A DNA stretch of 64,000 bases from Methanobacterium bryantii (GTDB lineage: Archaea; Methanobacteriota; Methanobacteria; Methanobacteriales; Methanobacteriaceae): positions 558,001 to 622,000 of the forward strand of contig NZ_LMVM01000001.1 of the NCBI RefSeq assembly GCF_002287175.1, given 5' to 3'. Positions 30,161 to 40,052 of the stretch are shown in pieces. Position 1 is the first letter of the stretch. Every line of letters begins with the position of its first letter. The position numbers were made by a program, and so were the translations under genes. The notes under the pieces are model-generated. The model searched no databases, had not been told where the DNA came from, and was given only the letters and a program-made list of their open reading frames with translations.

Positions 30161-31657
30161 ATGAAAACGATAATTATTCCAATTAACACTTTAGCTGAAA
30201 AACGTGGGGGGTTGGTTAAAGCAGCTGTTCAAAAGGCTAACCTTCTAAGTCAGGAAAAAGATTATAAAATAGTTATTTTAGTACTTTCATATCAAAAACA
30301 TTTGTTAGAAGTAGTTATGGATATGAAAAATGATGGTAAATTAGCGGAAGCAGTAGATGTAATAAATGTTATTGAATTTCTTAATCCAAACCCATCAAAT
30401 AGAGTTAAAAACTTAAAAATTGACGAGAAAAAACTGACTAAAATTAGAGATGGAAAGAATTACCGCTTTTACGACAATGGGATATATGTAATGTTTAAAA
30501 ATGTCAATAAGGTTAATGGCAGGATTGAATTTATTGATCACTTTAAAATGGGCAGAGTAAGATTTCTTAGAGAAGAATTTGATTTCAGGGGTAATCTTAC
30601 AAGGTATGTAGAATATGGAAACAAGAATACTGCCACCATGCACCGGTATGTTGATAAGAACAAAAAATGTTTTTTAAGTATATGGATCGATGAAGAAACC
30701 CATGAGTGGAAGCGCGCAATTGATTTTAATACTGGAAAAGAGTATAAAGGAATGGGAGCATTTTATATTGATATAATCAATAAAATTGTTCAAAATTTTG
30801 AAAATCCAGTTATATTCAGTTTATTTAGTGAAAAGTTAAAAAATATCCCTGAAGATGGAAAAAATTTGGATTATATCATTTCAAAATTAGATTCTAACGT
30901 GAAAAAAATATCTTCTCTTCATAACACTCATTTATTAGATCCATATAATAATAAAAATGAAGTTCAACCGATTTTTAGAGATTTATTTGAAAATACAAAT
31001 TTTGATAGAATAGTAGTACTAACAGAAGCGCAAAAAAAAGATATTGAAAGTGTATTTAATCGTGATATAGAAGTTATTCCAAATTCGTGTGATTTTCCTA
31101 TTCGGGAGTACAATGTGGGGAAAGATATCAATAGAATCATAATGATATCTCGTATTGATGCCAAGAAACGCGTCGATCTAGCCATTGAAATAATGAAAAT
31201 AATTTCTAATAAAGATCCGAAATTATATTTAGATTTCTATGGGTTTGGTTATAAAGATGAACTGGAAGAAGAGATATATTCAAAAGTTAAAGATTATAGT
31301 TTAAAAAACTTTAATTTTAAAGGATTTACATCAAATATTAATGAAGAACTCCAAAAATCTGGAATGAGTATTTTAACAAGTGATACTGAAGCATTTCCAT
31401 TAACAATAATTGAAAGTATTGCAAATAACGTGCCATGTATTTCATTTGATATAAAATATGGGCCAAAAGATATGATTAAAAGCGGAAAAAATGGTTATTT
31501 AATCGAGCAAAATAATATTGAAGGGTTTGCAGATAAAATAATTGAATGCAAAGAAAGGTTAAAAAGGGGAGAATTTAAAAATATATCTAGTACTGTTTTG
31601 AATATCTCCAGTGATAAAGTAAAAAAACAGTGGATTGACCTGATTGAAAGTCTATAA
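30161..31657 (+). CDS. TagE/GtfA-like GT4 glycosyltransferase
   Basis: A 498-residue retaining GT-B enzyme. The N-terminal half contains a long inserted region (about 80-220) rich in beta strands (FDFRGNLTRYVEYGNKN, HRYVDKNKKCFLSIW), typical of the GtfA/TagE group that glycosylates wall teichoic acid or serine-rich proteins. The donor half has MISRIDAKKRVD, DFYGFGYKDEL, and EAFPLTIIESIANNVPCIS with both glutamates. It follows the double-TagF gene by 40 bases on the same strand, which supports a role in decorating the polyol-phosphate chain with glucose or a similar sugar. Protein O-glycosylation remains possible. It converges with the GT2 gene at 31687. Confidence 0.75.
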   Translation: MKTIIIPINTLAEKRGGLVKAAVQKANLLSQEKDYKIVILVLSYQKHLLEVVMDMKNDGKLAEAVDVINVIEFLNPNPSNRVKNLKIDEKKLTKIRDGKNYRFYDNGIYVMFKNVNKVNGRIEFIDHFKMGRVRFLREEFDFRGNLTRYVEYGNKNTATMHRYVDKNKKCFLSIWIDEETHEWKRAIDFNTGKEYKGMGAFYIDIINKIVQNFENPVIFSLFSEKLKNIPEDGKNLDYIISKLDSNVKKISSLHNTHLLDPYNNKNEVQPIFRDLFENTNFDRIVVLTEAQKKDIESVFNRDIEVIPNSCDFPIREYNVGKDINRIIMISRIDAKKRVDLAIEIMKIISNKDPKLYLDFYGFGYKDELEEEIYSKVKDYSLKNFNFKGFTSNINEELQKSGMSILTSDTEAFPLTIIESIANNVPCISFDIKYGPKDMIKSGKNGYLIEQNNIEGFADKIIECKERLKRGEFKNISSTVLNISSDKVKKQWIDLIESL

Positions 31658-31686
31658 TTTAGTCATATGATCTAAGTTTACTGTTT

Positions 31687-32817
31687 CTATTTTTTAAATT
31701 TATTTTTTAATCTTTGAAGTATATTCTTTGATTTATACAAAGACCATCCTTTCACTGTTTGAAGTGTTGCTACCTGTTTTTGTTTACTTTTTAATTTTCT
31801 TTTAAGCTTATTTTCTTTCTCAATTGAGAGATGGATAACTTCCCCTAAGATCAGTGCTTCATCGTATTTTTTATTAGAAATAGAGTTGAACAGAACTTCC
31901 ATTTGTTTTTGTTTAAAAGTCAACCCGTTGAATTGAAGCTTTTTAAAAAGAGGCGCCGCAGTTGATAAAAGCTCTCTTTTTTCGGTTTGGTTTAAATCAT
32001 ATAACATAAATTGACGCATCCAGAAGGAAATATGAGAATGAAACCCTAATTGGATATAATCTTCATGGTTATTCTGCTTAAAAATATGATAAAGCTGAGT
32101 ATATGTGTCAATTAATCCGATGAGGTACTTTTTGTTTTGAGTATAAGTTATGGACCGATCACTACCACTATCTCGTAAATTACGGTTGCATACAATAAAT
32201 TTATTTAGAAATATAATTCTTTTTGCATTTAAAAGAGAATTAACAACGAAAACGAGGTCTTGACCGGGAATTCCTTCAGGAAAAAGTATATTATTCTCTT
32301 TAATAAAGGTGGTTTTAAATATTTTAGTCCATATGGATGGTGTAATGGCTAATAGTCGAGTTTCTTCCTGAATTCTATTCACTTTGATCTCATTTTCCAT
32401 GTTAAATGGTGTTTTAACCTTTAGAAGTTTACCCTTTCGAAAATTAAAATAATTTCCAAACACAATATCTGCATCTTCTGCAACTATTTTGTTGTACAGC
32501 ACTTCGCAAGCATTATCGGTATAATAATCATCAGGGTCAAGGAACATGATGTAGTCTGCAGTAGCTTTTCTCATTCCAATATTTCTTGGTTTTCCGGCAG
32601 CTGCACTGTTTTCATGTAAATGAATTGCAGTAAAATTATCATATTTATCTGCATATTCATCCATTATTTCTCTGCTTTTATCGGTGGAATAATCATTGAC
32701 CATAATCACTTCTAAACGTTTAAAACCAATACTCTGCCTTAAAATAGACTCCAAAGCATTCCGGATATGATTTTCAACATTAAAAACAGGGACAATAATG
32801 CTGATTCTGTAATTCAC
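31687..32817 (-). CDS. GT2 glycosyltransferase
   Basis: A 376-residue inverting GT2 enzyme starting at GTG, preceded by GGAGTT at good spacing. Motifs: ISIIVPVFNVENHIRNAL, VNDYSTDKS, and FLDPDDYY as the metal site. The C-terminal 60 residues are lysine-rich (KRKLKSKQKQ, LQRLKNKFKK), suggesting contact with membrane or an anionic polymer. It is the last gene of a gpsA-nucleotidyltransferase-GT2 transcription unit. GT2 enzymes of this layout decorate or start wall teichoic acids in bacteria (for example beta-GlcNAc addition), so a tailoring role is reasonable, but the sugar is unknown. Confidence 0.8.
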   Translation of the reverse strand: MNYRISIIVPVFNVENHIRNALESILRQSIGFKRLEVIMVNDYSTDKSREIMDEYADKYDNFTAIHLHENSAAAGKPRNIGMRKATADYIMFLDPDDYYTDNACEVLYNKIVAEDADIVFGNYFNFRKGKLLKVKTPFNMENEIKVNRIQEETRLLAITPSIWTKIFKTTFIKENNILFPEGIPGQDLVFVVNSLLNAKRIIFLNKFIVCNRNLRDSGSDRSITYTQNKKYLIGLIDTYTQLYHIFKQNNHEDYIQLGFHSHISFWMRQFMLYDLNQTEKRELLSTAAPLFKKLQFNGLTFKQKQMEVLFNSISNKKYDEALILGEVIHLSIEKENKLKRKLKSKQKQVATLQTVKGWSLYKSKNILQRLKNKFKK

Positions 32818-32871
32818 AATAATGAACTCCTTTTATTAAAAATATATATTTAGTTTCGCGTTATAATTTGA

Positions 32872-33603
32872 TTAATGTATCTTATTGTCAAATTCTTTAA
32901 TTAGGGTATGGGCATATTCCCAGTCATTTTTGTCGTCTATTTCTGTCCATTTTAACCCGTTAGTGTAAAAATATTCAATTCTAGATTTTTTACTGAGGTC
33001 TTTATAAGCTAAATCATAATAATTTTGGACGTCTCCTGCAATTAAACCTTCTAAAATAGAATTAAACATGGATAAATCATTTTTAGATACTTTTGAGACC
33101 CCTATAAATTCTCCGGAGGCCATATTGATATTTATTCCTTTTCCAATTTCCATTATTACGTTATCTTCAATCCGTATCTTGAAAGATTCTTCATTTAACT
33201 GTTTATAGTTATCCACTACAAGGGCAGTTTCGTTGATCGCAAGCAGACCTGAAATTATACGTTCATCCACAACATTATCCCCATTGATGATTAATACATC
33301 TTCATTTAGCTGCTTGGTCGCCAAACTAACAGAACAAGAGGTATTTGTTTGGGAATATCTTTTATTTTCAATGGTAGATATCTTAACCTGGTATTTGCTT
33401 TCTAAATACTCAATTTTTTCAATTACCCTTTCTTTTTTGTGACCTAAAACTATAATGAATTCGTTAACGCCACTGGAAGTACAGTTTATAATCATGCGTT
33501 CCAGTAAACTCTTATCATCGATTTCAAGCAGGGGTTTGGGAATATCCCTGGTTAATGGCATCAATCTAGTCCCTGTTCCTGCTGCTAATATTACTGCTAT
33601 CAT
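32872..33603 (-). CDS. Small-molecule phosphate nucleotidyltransferase (possible CDP-glycerol synthase)
   Basis: A 243-residue NTP_transf_3-type enzyme that forms an NDP-activated phosphate ester. Motifs: LAAGTGTRLMPLTRDIPKPLL (nucleotide loop, residues 6-26) and IINGDNVVDE (metal-binding Asp). Its compact size and the NKRYSQTNTSCSVSLA stretch resemble CTP:phosphocholine or inositol-1-phosphate cytidylyltransferases more than hexose-1-phosphate enzymes. AGGTGAT precedes the ATG. It lies between gpsA and a GT2 gene, beside TagF-family polymerases that need CDP-glycerol, while no TagD-type (HxGH) cytidylyltransferase is seen in the window. I infer it may make CDP-glycerol from sn-glycerol-3-phosphate. 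Nucleotide and substrate are not proven. Confidence 0.75.
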   Translation of the reverse strand: MIAVILAAGTGTRLMPLTRDIPKPLLEIDDKSLLERMIINCTSSGVNEFIIVLGHKKERVIEKIEYLESKYQVKISTIENKRYSQTNTSCSVSLATKQLNEDVLIINGDNVVDERIISGLLAINETALVVDNYKQLNEESFKIRIEDNVIMEIGKGININMASGEFIGVSKVSKNDLSMFNSILEGLIAGDVQNYYDLAYKDLSKKSRIEYFYTNGLKWTEIDDKNDWEYAHTLIKEFDNKIH

Positions 33604-33663
33604 AAAATCACCTAACTATTTACTATTAGTGTATTTTAATAAAAATTTTGTAAAATATTGAAT

Positions 33664-34638
33664 TTAGCATTCCATTTTATCCCATAGTTTCTTAAAAGCT
33701 ATTTTTGGAGGTATAGATTCTACTATAATGTCATATACAAAATCAACAATTGCACTGTCTACGGAAGTCTCATCACACAGCGCTTTTATGGCCATTATGG
33801 AGTTTTTACCTTCAAATATTATTCCTGAAGCTTTTTCATCTACAACTATCCTTTGACCATATAACATCCCTAAAGTGTGGTTCCTACTTTCTCCAGATGT
33901 AGATGTTAAAACTACATCACCAAATCCACAGTAATCGTTAACTGTATCTCTTTTACCACCTAATGCTTCTATTAAGTCTTTAGTCTCATTAAATCCTTTC
34001 GTTAACACGGCATACCTTGCATTATCATTTAAATTCATTCCTTCACATATACCATAGGCAATTGCGTTTATATTCTTAATTACGCCGCAGCATTCTGTCC
34101 CGATTACATCTTTATTTAATTTAACTTTAAATTCATCAGTAGTTAATACTTTTTTAACCAGATCCAGGTGTTTTGGATCGTCAGAAGCTATATTGGCTAC
34201 TGTAAACAGTGAAAGTGCAATTTCAGATGCAAAGTTAGGTCCAGATAATATAACTGGAAATCTATCAAAGTATTCTGCCACGATTTCACTCATAGTTTTT
34301 AATGAGGGATATTCTATCCCTTTAGCTGTACTTACGAGTATACAGTCTTTACAGATGAATTTAGATAACTCTTTTAGAGGAGATCTAATTCCAGATGATG
34401 GAACACATAAAAATACAATATCACAACTTTTAACATGGTTAAAATCATTAACAGGGATAATATTTTCTGCTAACTTTAAATTAGGATAATATTCTGTGTT
34501 ATGTCTTGTTTTAGCTATTTCATCGACAACTTCTTTACGTCGGGCATATAAATAAACTGAATCTGCATTAACAGAGATAAGTTGCGCAATAGCTGTTCCG
34601 AGTCCACCCGCTCCAATGACTGAAACTTTTAAATCCAT
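33664..34638 (-). CDS. gpsA: NAD(P)-dependent sn-glycerol-3-phosphate dehydrogenase (GpsA family)
   Basis: Reduces dihydroxyacetone phosphate to sn-glycerol-3-phosphate. The Rossmann motif GAGGLGTA is at 9-16; STAKG at about 103-107, SGPNFASEIA at about 132-141, the catalytic lysine in IKNINAIAYG (Lys188), GFGDVVLT and the phosphate-binding SRNHTLG box are all present. 324 residues, family-typical. A strong GAGGTGAT site precedes the ATG. Archaeal membrane lipids use sn-glycerol-1-phosphate from an unrelated enzyme, so this product is not needed for lipids. Its operon with a nucleotidyltransferase and GT2 beside TagF-family genes suggests that it feeds CDP-glycerol for a wall polymer. Confidence 0.88.
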   Translation of the reverse strand: MDLKVSVIGAGGLGTAIAQLISVNADSVYLYARRKEVVDEIAKTRHNTEYYPNLKLAENIIPVNDFNHVKSCDIVFLCVPSSGIRSPLKELSKFICKDCILVSTAKGIEYPSLKTMSEIVAEYFDRFPVILSGPNFASEIALSLFTVANIASDDPKHLDLVKKVLTTDEFKVKLNKDVIGTECCGVIKNINAIAYGICEGMNLNDNARYAVLTKGFNETKDLIEALGGKRDTVNDYCGFGDVVLTSTSGESRNHTLGMLYGQRIVVDEKASGIIFEGKNSIMAIKALCDETSVDSAIVDFVYDIIVESIPPKIAFKKLWDKMEC

Positions 34639-35080
34639 GAAATCACCTCAAATAATTGTCATTACTGGAATTAATAATATTAATTAACAATTTCTTTATA
34701 AAATCTAATATAATTAAACTAATTTAAATATTATTTTGAATTAAGACTATAATTCATGTATTTATTACTTTTCACCTTTGAATAATAAAAAACATAGAAA
34801 ATTAATATCTAAAAAGTATTTAATAAGAATCTCAATTATTGGAGATATTTGGGGGCTTTAAAATAGATTAGTTATTTTTTAGATCAATATATCCTGTTTA
34901 AAACTTTTAATAATGATTTTTAATTGCCAAAATTTTGTATTATGGGAGTAACAATAAAACTAACGGTGGATGGGCAATATTGGATATTAACTCATATAAA
35001 TTTCTTTTTTAATATTAAAATGAGTATTAAGCGATATTTATTAATAAGAGGTTCTGTTAATACACTGTAAGGGGATAATT
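34639..35080. other. AT-rich divergent intergenic region
   Basis: About 440 bases separating the gpsA unit from the plus-strand acyltransferase gene. No ORF, repeat or structured RNA is apparent. It should hold the promoters of both units; AAGGGGAT just before 35081 is the ribosome-binding site of the acyltransferase. Confidence 0.55.
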
Positions 35081-36169
35081 GTGAGTGCAGTGATTCGTGA
35101 TCTTAAATTTGATAATTTAAGGGGCTTAGCTATAATACTTGTAGTTTTTGGCCATTTTATCGGCAGCTGTTTAGTTGCTAATCGTTTTGTCGGTAGCGGT
35201 TTAGATTTGGCTTATACATCAATATACCTCTTTCATATGCCGTTATTCATATTTATCAGTGGTTATTTCTCTAAAATTGCTTCAGATACTAATGTGAAAG
35301 CTTTAAAAAATGTTTTTATACCATATTTATTATTTAACACATTGTGGATACTGTCTGTTTTTTTAATAGATGGAAATTTATCCAGAACCATGTATATAAT
35401 ACCTGGCTATGGATTGTGGTATTTATTAAGCCTTTTCTTCTGGAGAACCTTTTTACCGGCTGCAGATAGAATAAAATATATTTTCTGGTTTAGTATTTTA
35501 TTAGCATTATTTATAGGGGTTATTGATTTTAAATCAGACCTTTTATCAATTTCAAGGACTATATGTTTCTTCCCCGTATTTCTTTTCGGATACTACTTCA
35601 AAGATTTGAAAGAAAAATTTACATTTAATAAATATTTATCTACAGGGGCTTTTGTTGCATTAATTACTACAGCGACGTTATTTTTCGTTTTTAAATCAAA
35701 TAAACTCATGATGTTGAAAACTTCCTATGTGGACATGCATATGGGAAATGCAGAGGGTATAATATTAAGACTTATAGTTATATCTGTTGGAATACTGTGT
35801 TGTATTCTTCTATTCAATATTATGACCTCTAAAAAAACATTTTTAACTAAAATGGGAAGAAATTCGTTGGCTATTTATATTTTACATTTGTATTTTGTAA
35901 GTTATCTGCCAGATATATTCAACTATTTAGGTTATAACTTCCTGTTTAAAAGTTACACTTTCTGTGTGGTTTATGTTGGTTTAGGAGCAACTATTGTCCT
36001 GTTTATCCTATCTCAAGATATAGTTAGCAGGGATATGAATGCATTGACAGACATTGCCGTAAAAATCTTAATAAAAGATGAATCTCAAGATAACAGTGAA
36101 TTAATTCAAGGTAACATACGTAAATTTTTAGCCAGAATATTGAATTTAAATAGTATTTATAAGAGATGA
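35081..36169 (+). CDS. Membrane acyltransferase (acyltransferase 3 family)
   Basis: A 362-residue integral membrane protein starting at GTG after GGGGAT. The N-terminal RDLKFDNLRGLAIILVVFGHF contains the Arg and His of the acyltransferase 3 family, and about ten hydrophobic segments follow (for example TMYIIPGYGLWYLLSLFFW). The last 40 residues are polar. Members O-acetylate surface sugars or take part in polymer modification. Together with the SGNH enzyme at 2010 it suggests that the exported glycan carries ester groups. The exact acyl group is unknown. It is followed after 35 bases by a GT2 gene on the same strand. Confidence 0.85.
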   Translation: MSAVIRDLKFDNLRGLAIILVVFGHFIGSCLVANRFVGSGLDLAYTSIYLFHMPLFIFISGYFSKIASDTNVKALKNVFIPYLLFNTLWILSVFLIDGNLSRTMYIIPGYGLWYLLSLFFWRTFLPAADRIKYIFWFSILLALFIGVIDFKSDLLSISRTICFFPVFLFGYYFKDLKEKFTFNKYLSTGAFVALITTATLFFVFKSNKLMMLKTSYVDMHMGNAEGIILRLIVISVGILCCILLFNIMTSKKTFLTKMGRNSLAIYILHLYFVSYLPDIFNYLGYNFLFKSYTFCVVYVGLGATIVLFILSQDIVSRDMNALTDIAVKILIKDESQDNSELIQGNIRKFLARILNLNSIYKR

Positions 36170-36204
36170 TGTTTAAGAATTAATTAGTTTAAAAGGAAAT
36201 TTTT

Positions 36205-37164
36205 ATGGATACCAAACTTTCAGTAGTAATACCTACTTTTAATGGAAAACAATTCCTCAAAACGTGTCTTAATTCCATTAAAAAGCAATCTTACTCGTTT
36301 TATGAGGTAATAATCATAGATAACGCGTCATCTGATGAAAGTGTAAGGTATATTCATGAAAATTATCCTGAATTCACTTTAATACAAAATAAAGAAAATT
36401 TGGGCTTCGCAGCCGCAGTTAATCAGGGAATAAAAAGATCATCTTCAGAATATATTTTTCTTTTAAATAATGATGTTGAACTGGAAGTAGATTCTATTTC
36501 AAATCTTTTAAAATGTATTGAAAAAGATGAACGTATATTTGCAGTCTCTTCCAAGATGATCCGCTACAACGATAGGCGTAAAATGGACGATGCTGGTGAC
36601 GAATACACAATTTTTGGCTGGACAAAAAAAGTAGGTGATGGAAGATCTCCAGAGATTTATTCTCAAGAAAGAGAAACTTTCAGTGCCTGCGCTGGAGCTG
36701 CTCTTTATAGAAAAAGTATTTTAGATGAATTGGGCTGCTTTGATGAAAATTTCTTTGCATATATGGAAGATGTGGATATTGGCTATAGGGCAAGAATTAG
36801 AGGATATAAATGTGTTTATTGCCCTGATGCAGTTGTTTATCATTTTGGTAGCGGGACCAGCGGTAGTAAATATAATGAATTTAAAATCAGATTAGCTGCG
36901 AGGAATAATGTTTATGTCCCATATAAAAATATGCCGTGGCCTCAACTGGTATTAAATGGTATTTTTTTACTTGCAGGTTACTTCATAAAGTACATATTTT
37001 TCTTTAAAAAAGGGCAGGGCAGTATTTATTTAAATGGTCTAAAAGAGGGATTTAATTCTTTGGGGAAAATTGAAAAAACGAAATATGAAAATAAAAATAT
37101 TATCAATTATTTGAAGATCGAATGGCTTTTAATTAAAAATACTGTAAAATTTATTTTTTTTTAA
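36205..37164 (+). CDS. GT2 glycosyltransferase (rhamnosyltransferase-like)
   Basis: A 319-residue GT2 enzyme of the WbbL/rhamnosyltransferase type: LSVVIPTFNGKQFLKTCL, IIDNASSDES, ENLGFAAAVNQGIK, LLNNDVELE (metal site), and GCFDENFFAYMEDVDIGYRARIRG. A hydrophobic stretch near residue 255 (FLLAGYFIKYIFFF) suggests membrane association. AAAGGAAA lies upstream of the ATG. Its position between the acyltransferase and another GT2 plus the initiating transferase points to assembly of a lipid-linked oligosaccharide. The sugar is not determined. Confidence 0.85.
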   Translation: MDTKLSVVIPTFNGKQFLKTCLNSIKKQSYSFYEVIIIDNASSDESVRYIHENYPEFTLIQNKENLGFAAAVNQGIKRSSSEYIFLLNNDVELEVDSISNLLKCIEKDERIFAVSSKMIRYNDRRKMDDAGDEYTIFGWTKKVGDGRSPEIYSQERETFSACAGAALYRKSILDELGCFDENFFAYMEDVDIGYRARIRGYKCVYCPDAVVYHFGSGTSGSKYNEFKIRLAARNNVYVPYKNMPWPQLVLNGIFLLAGYFIKYIFFFKKGQGSIYLNGLKEGFNSLGKIEKTKYENKNIINYLKIEWLLIKNTVKFIFF

Positions 37165-37586
37165 TACAAAACTTTTTAATATACTATGAGAGTGTAAGAT
37201 GCAGTATTTGATATGATCTGTAAGTATAAGTACATGTAAACTTAATTTTTTCAATAAAGTATAAAATTTTTACTAATTATATTTAACTGGATATTATTAA
37301 TTATATTTATTATCAAACTTAATTTTTTCTAGATAATGTACTATTTTTTTATAAATATTGCATATTTTTTTAAATAAAAGATGTTTTTTTATTAAAAATA
37401 TCATTAAATTTATTATTAAGTGAAAATTGTATAGTAAAGCTTATCTTTCTTATTTTAATATAATATTATAACCTCCTGAAATGTTAAATAACTTTTCAAT
37501 CTAATAATCAAAAAATTAAATAAAGTATTAATTCAGATTGAATGTTTCAATTCTCAAGTAGAATATTTTATATAGAGGCGGAATTT
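37165..37586. other. AT-rich intergenic region
   Basis: About 420 bases with no credible gene; the in-frame codons from 37542 to 37586 in front of the next GT2 gene are probably not translated. The very AT-rich stretch 37300-37440 could end one transcript and start the next. No repeat is seen. Confidence 0.5.
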
Positions 37587-38522
37587 ATGGACTTATCTAT
37601 AATAATAGTGAACTATTGTACCTATGATTTAACAAAACAAACTATAGAATCTGTAATCAACAAAAACCACCCTTTCAGTTATGAAATATACGTGGTGGAC
37701 AATGCATCAGCTGACGGCAGTCTTGAAAATCTAAAAAAAGATTTTTACAAAGAATCAGAAACGGGTCTAATTAAATTTATTGCAAATGAAGAAAATAAAG
37801 GCTTTGCTCATGCAAACAATTTGGCCCTGAATCAAATATCTTCTAAATATGTGCTGTTACTTAATTCTGACACTATAGTTGTTGACGACTGCATTGAAAA
37901 ATGCATAGACTACATGGAAAATGATAATAAATTAGGTGCAGTGGGATGTAAAGTTGTTTTACCAGACGGCACGTTGGATAAAGCATGTAGGAGAAGTTTT
38001 CCCGATTTCAATGTTTCATTTTATCGAATGACTGGATTGTCACACATTTTTCCAAAAAGTGAACGTTTTGGAAGGTATAACCTCACATATCTTGATGAAA
38101 ATGAAACTTATGAAGTTGATTGTTTAGTTGGAGCTTTCATGCTGCTAAGATCTGCAGCCATCCGTCAAGTAGGGCTTCTAGATGAAGCATTTTTCATGTA
38201 TGGGGAAGATATTGACTGGTGCTATAGAATTAAAGCAGCTGGCTGGAAAATAGTGTATTACAGTGATGCTGAAATAATTCATTACAAGGGAGCAAGCAGT
38301 AAACAAAAAAACAAGATCATATATGAGTTTTACAGGGCAATGTATATCTTTTACAACAAACATTACAAAGATGAATATTCTAGAATTATAACCGCAATCA
38401 CATATACAGGAATATGGGGAATGTATGGATTAAAACTATCTTTAAACACATTAAAAATTAACTATGGCATGATTATGCCTAATAAAACTCCAAAAGAACC
38501 TGTTTCGCAACTATCTAAATAA
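37587..38522 (+). CDS. GT2 glycosyltransferase
   Basis: A GT2 enzyme of about 311 residues. The ATG at 37587 (MDLSIIIVNYC) is preferred over 37542, since AGGCGGA precedes it and the GT2 fold begins there. Motifs: VVDNASADGS, ENKGFAHANNLAL, LNSDTIVVDD (metal site), GAFMLLRSAAIRQVG, and GLLDEAFFMYGEDIDWCYR. It belongs to the same rhamnosyltransferase-like group as the gene at 36205 and precedes the initiating sugar-phosphate transferase by 25 bases on the same strand. It may add the second sugar to the lipid-linked primer. Confidence 0.85.
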   Translation: MDLSIIIVNYCTYDLTKQTIESVINKNHPFSYEIYVVDNASADGSLENLKKDFYKESETGLIKFIANEENKGFAHANNLALNQISSKYVLLLNSDTIVVDDCIEKCIDYMENDNKLGAVGCKVVLPDGTLDKACRRSFPDFNVSFYRMTGLSHIFPKSERFGRYNLTYLDENETYEVDCLVGAFMLLRSAAIRQVGLLDEAFFMYGEDIDWCYRIKAAGWKIVYYSDAEIIHYKGASSKQKNKIIYEFYRAMYIFYNKHYKDEYSRIITAITYTGIWGMYGLKLSLNTLKINYGMIMPNKTPKEPVSQLSK

Positions 38523-38547
38523 GATATATTGGTGAATTGGTGAGGGA

Positions 38548-39948
38548 ATGATCAGGCAAAATCAAAGATTTTTTAATCTGGCTCTAGTAATTATAGACCT
38601 AATGGTAATCGTATTTTCACTTGTATGTGCATGGTTTGTCCGCTTTCAGAGCAATTTATTTATTCATGAGCCTAATTTAGGTTTTGGGTACTATATGTTA
38701 TCCCTTTTAGTCATTATACCATTATATATTTTATTATATTCTGTTTTTGGTTTATATACTCCTCAAAGGACTAAAAGCGTTAGATCACTGCCTGTAAATA
38801 TCATTAAAGCAAATGTTATGGGATTATTAATGCTTGTAACGTTCCTTTTTATAATTGAACAAATTGATTACTCCAGGTATTTACTTGCATTATTTGCCTT
38901 ATTCAGTACAGTATTTTCCAGTATTGAAAGAATCATATTTAGACAATCACTTCGGTTTATACGCAGCAAGGGTTTTAATATTAAATATATTTTAATGGTA
39001 GGGGGAGGAGTACTAGGTGAACAGGTTGCAACTAAACTCAATCAGCGTGAATATCTGGGATATAATATAATTGGATTTTTAGATGATAATATTGAAAAAG
39101 GACATAAGATTGCGAATTCTCAAGTAATAGGAAACATTGATGACTTATGTGATGTTATTTTAACAAACCAGATAGATAAGGTAATTATAACAATATCTCC
39201 AAGACATTCTGCTCTATTAGAATCTATAATAGATTTATGTGAAAGGTATGGTGTAAAAGCAGAAATTGTACCTGATTATTATAGGTACTTCCCTGCAAAA
39301 CACTATATCGATATGATAGATGATATTCCAATTATAGATATTAGATACGTTCCTCTTGATAGTTCGTTTAAAAAAATTGTTAAAAGAATTTCAGATCTTT
39401 TATTTGCTATAACTGGCATTATACTTCTTTCGCCGGTTCTGATTTTAACAGCGGTTATAATAAAATTAAGTTCTCCGGGACCAGTTATATTTAAACAGGA
39501 AAGGATAGGGTTTAACAGGAGGAAATTTGTAATGTATAAGTTCCGTAGTATGAAGATTCAGGACGAAGAAGCAGAAAAAAATCAATGGACAGTTAAAGAT
39601 GACCCCCGTACCACTAAATTTGGTTCATTTATCCGGAAAACAAGTATTGATGAACTTCCGCAGCTTTTTAACATATTAAAAGGAGATATGAGCTTAATAG
39701 GCCCTAGACCTGAGCGCCCTTATTTTGTAGAAAAGTTCCGCGAGGAAGTTCCAGATTACATGATTAAACATCATGTACGTCCTGGGATGAGTGGTTGGGC
39801 TCAAGTACATGGGTGGAGAGGAAATACTTCCATCAAAAAACGGATAGAATTTGATATCTATTATGTGGAAAACTGGACTTTAATTTTAGATATAAAAATA
39901 TTTTTAATGACTTTAATCCAGGGTTTTGTCAATAAGAATGCTTATTAA
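38548..39948 (+). CDS. Polyprenyl-phosphate sugar phosphotransferase (WcaJ/WbaP type)
   Basis: Starts polymer synthesis by moving a sugar-1-phosphate from a nucleotide sugar to a polyprenyl phosphate carrier. The 466 residues show four to five N-terminal membrane segments, a central Rossmann-like CoA-binding fold domain (YILMVGGGVLGEQVA), a further membrane hairpin (LLFAITGIILLSPVLILTAV), and the bacterial sugar transferase domain: FKQERIGFNRRKFVMYKFRSM, DDPRTTKFGSFIRKTSIDELPQ, GDMSLIGPRPERP, RPGMSGWAQV. All conserved catalytic regions are present. GGTGAGGG precedes the ATG. It is well placed as the first committed step for this locus. Glucose or galactose phosphate are typical substrates, not proven here. 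Confidence 0.9.
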   Translation: MIRQNQRFFNLALVIIDLMVIVFSLVCAWFVRFQSNLFIHEPNLGFGYYMLSLLVIIPLYILLYSVFGLYTPQRTKSVRSLPVNIIKANVMGLLMLVTFLFIIEQIDYSRYLLALFALFSTVFSSIERIIFRQSLRFIRSKGFNIKYILMVGGGVLGEQVATKLNQREYLGYNIIGFLDDNIEKGHKIANSQVIGNIDDLCDVILTNQIDKVIITISPRHSALLESIIDLCERYGVKAEIVPDYYRYFPAKHYIDMIDDIPIIDIRYVPLDSSFKKIVKRISDLLFAITGIILLSPVLILTAVIIKLSSPGPVIFKQERIGFNRRKFVMYKFRSMKIQDEEAEKNQWTVKDDPRTTKFGSFIRKTSIDELPQLFNILKGDMSLIGPRPERPYFVEKFREEVPDYMIKHHVRPGMSGWAQVHGWRGNTSIKKRIEFDIYYVENWTLILDIKIFLMTLIQGFVNKNAY

Positions 39949-40052
39949 CTGATTTTTGATTGAAGTAATACATTTATTTATTACTAAAGATTATATGACA
40001 TGAGTTACTACTACTATTTTTATTAATTCAAAGATAAATTGAAGGTTAAAAT

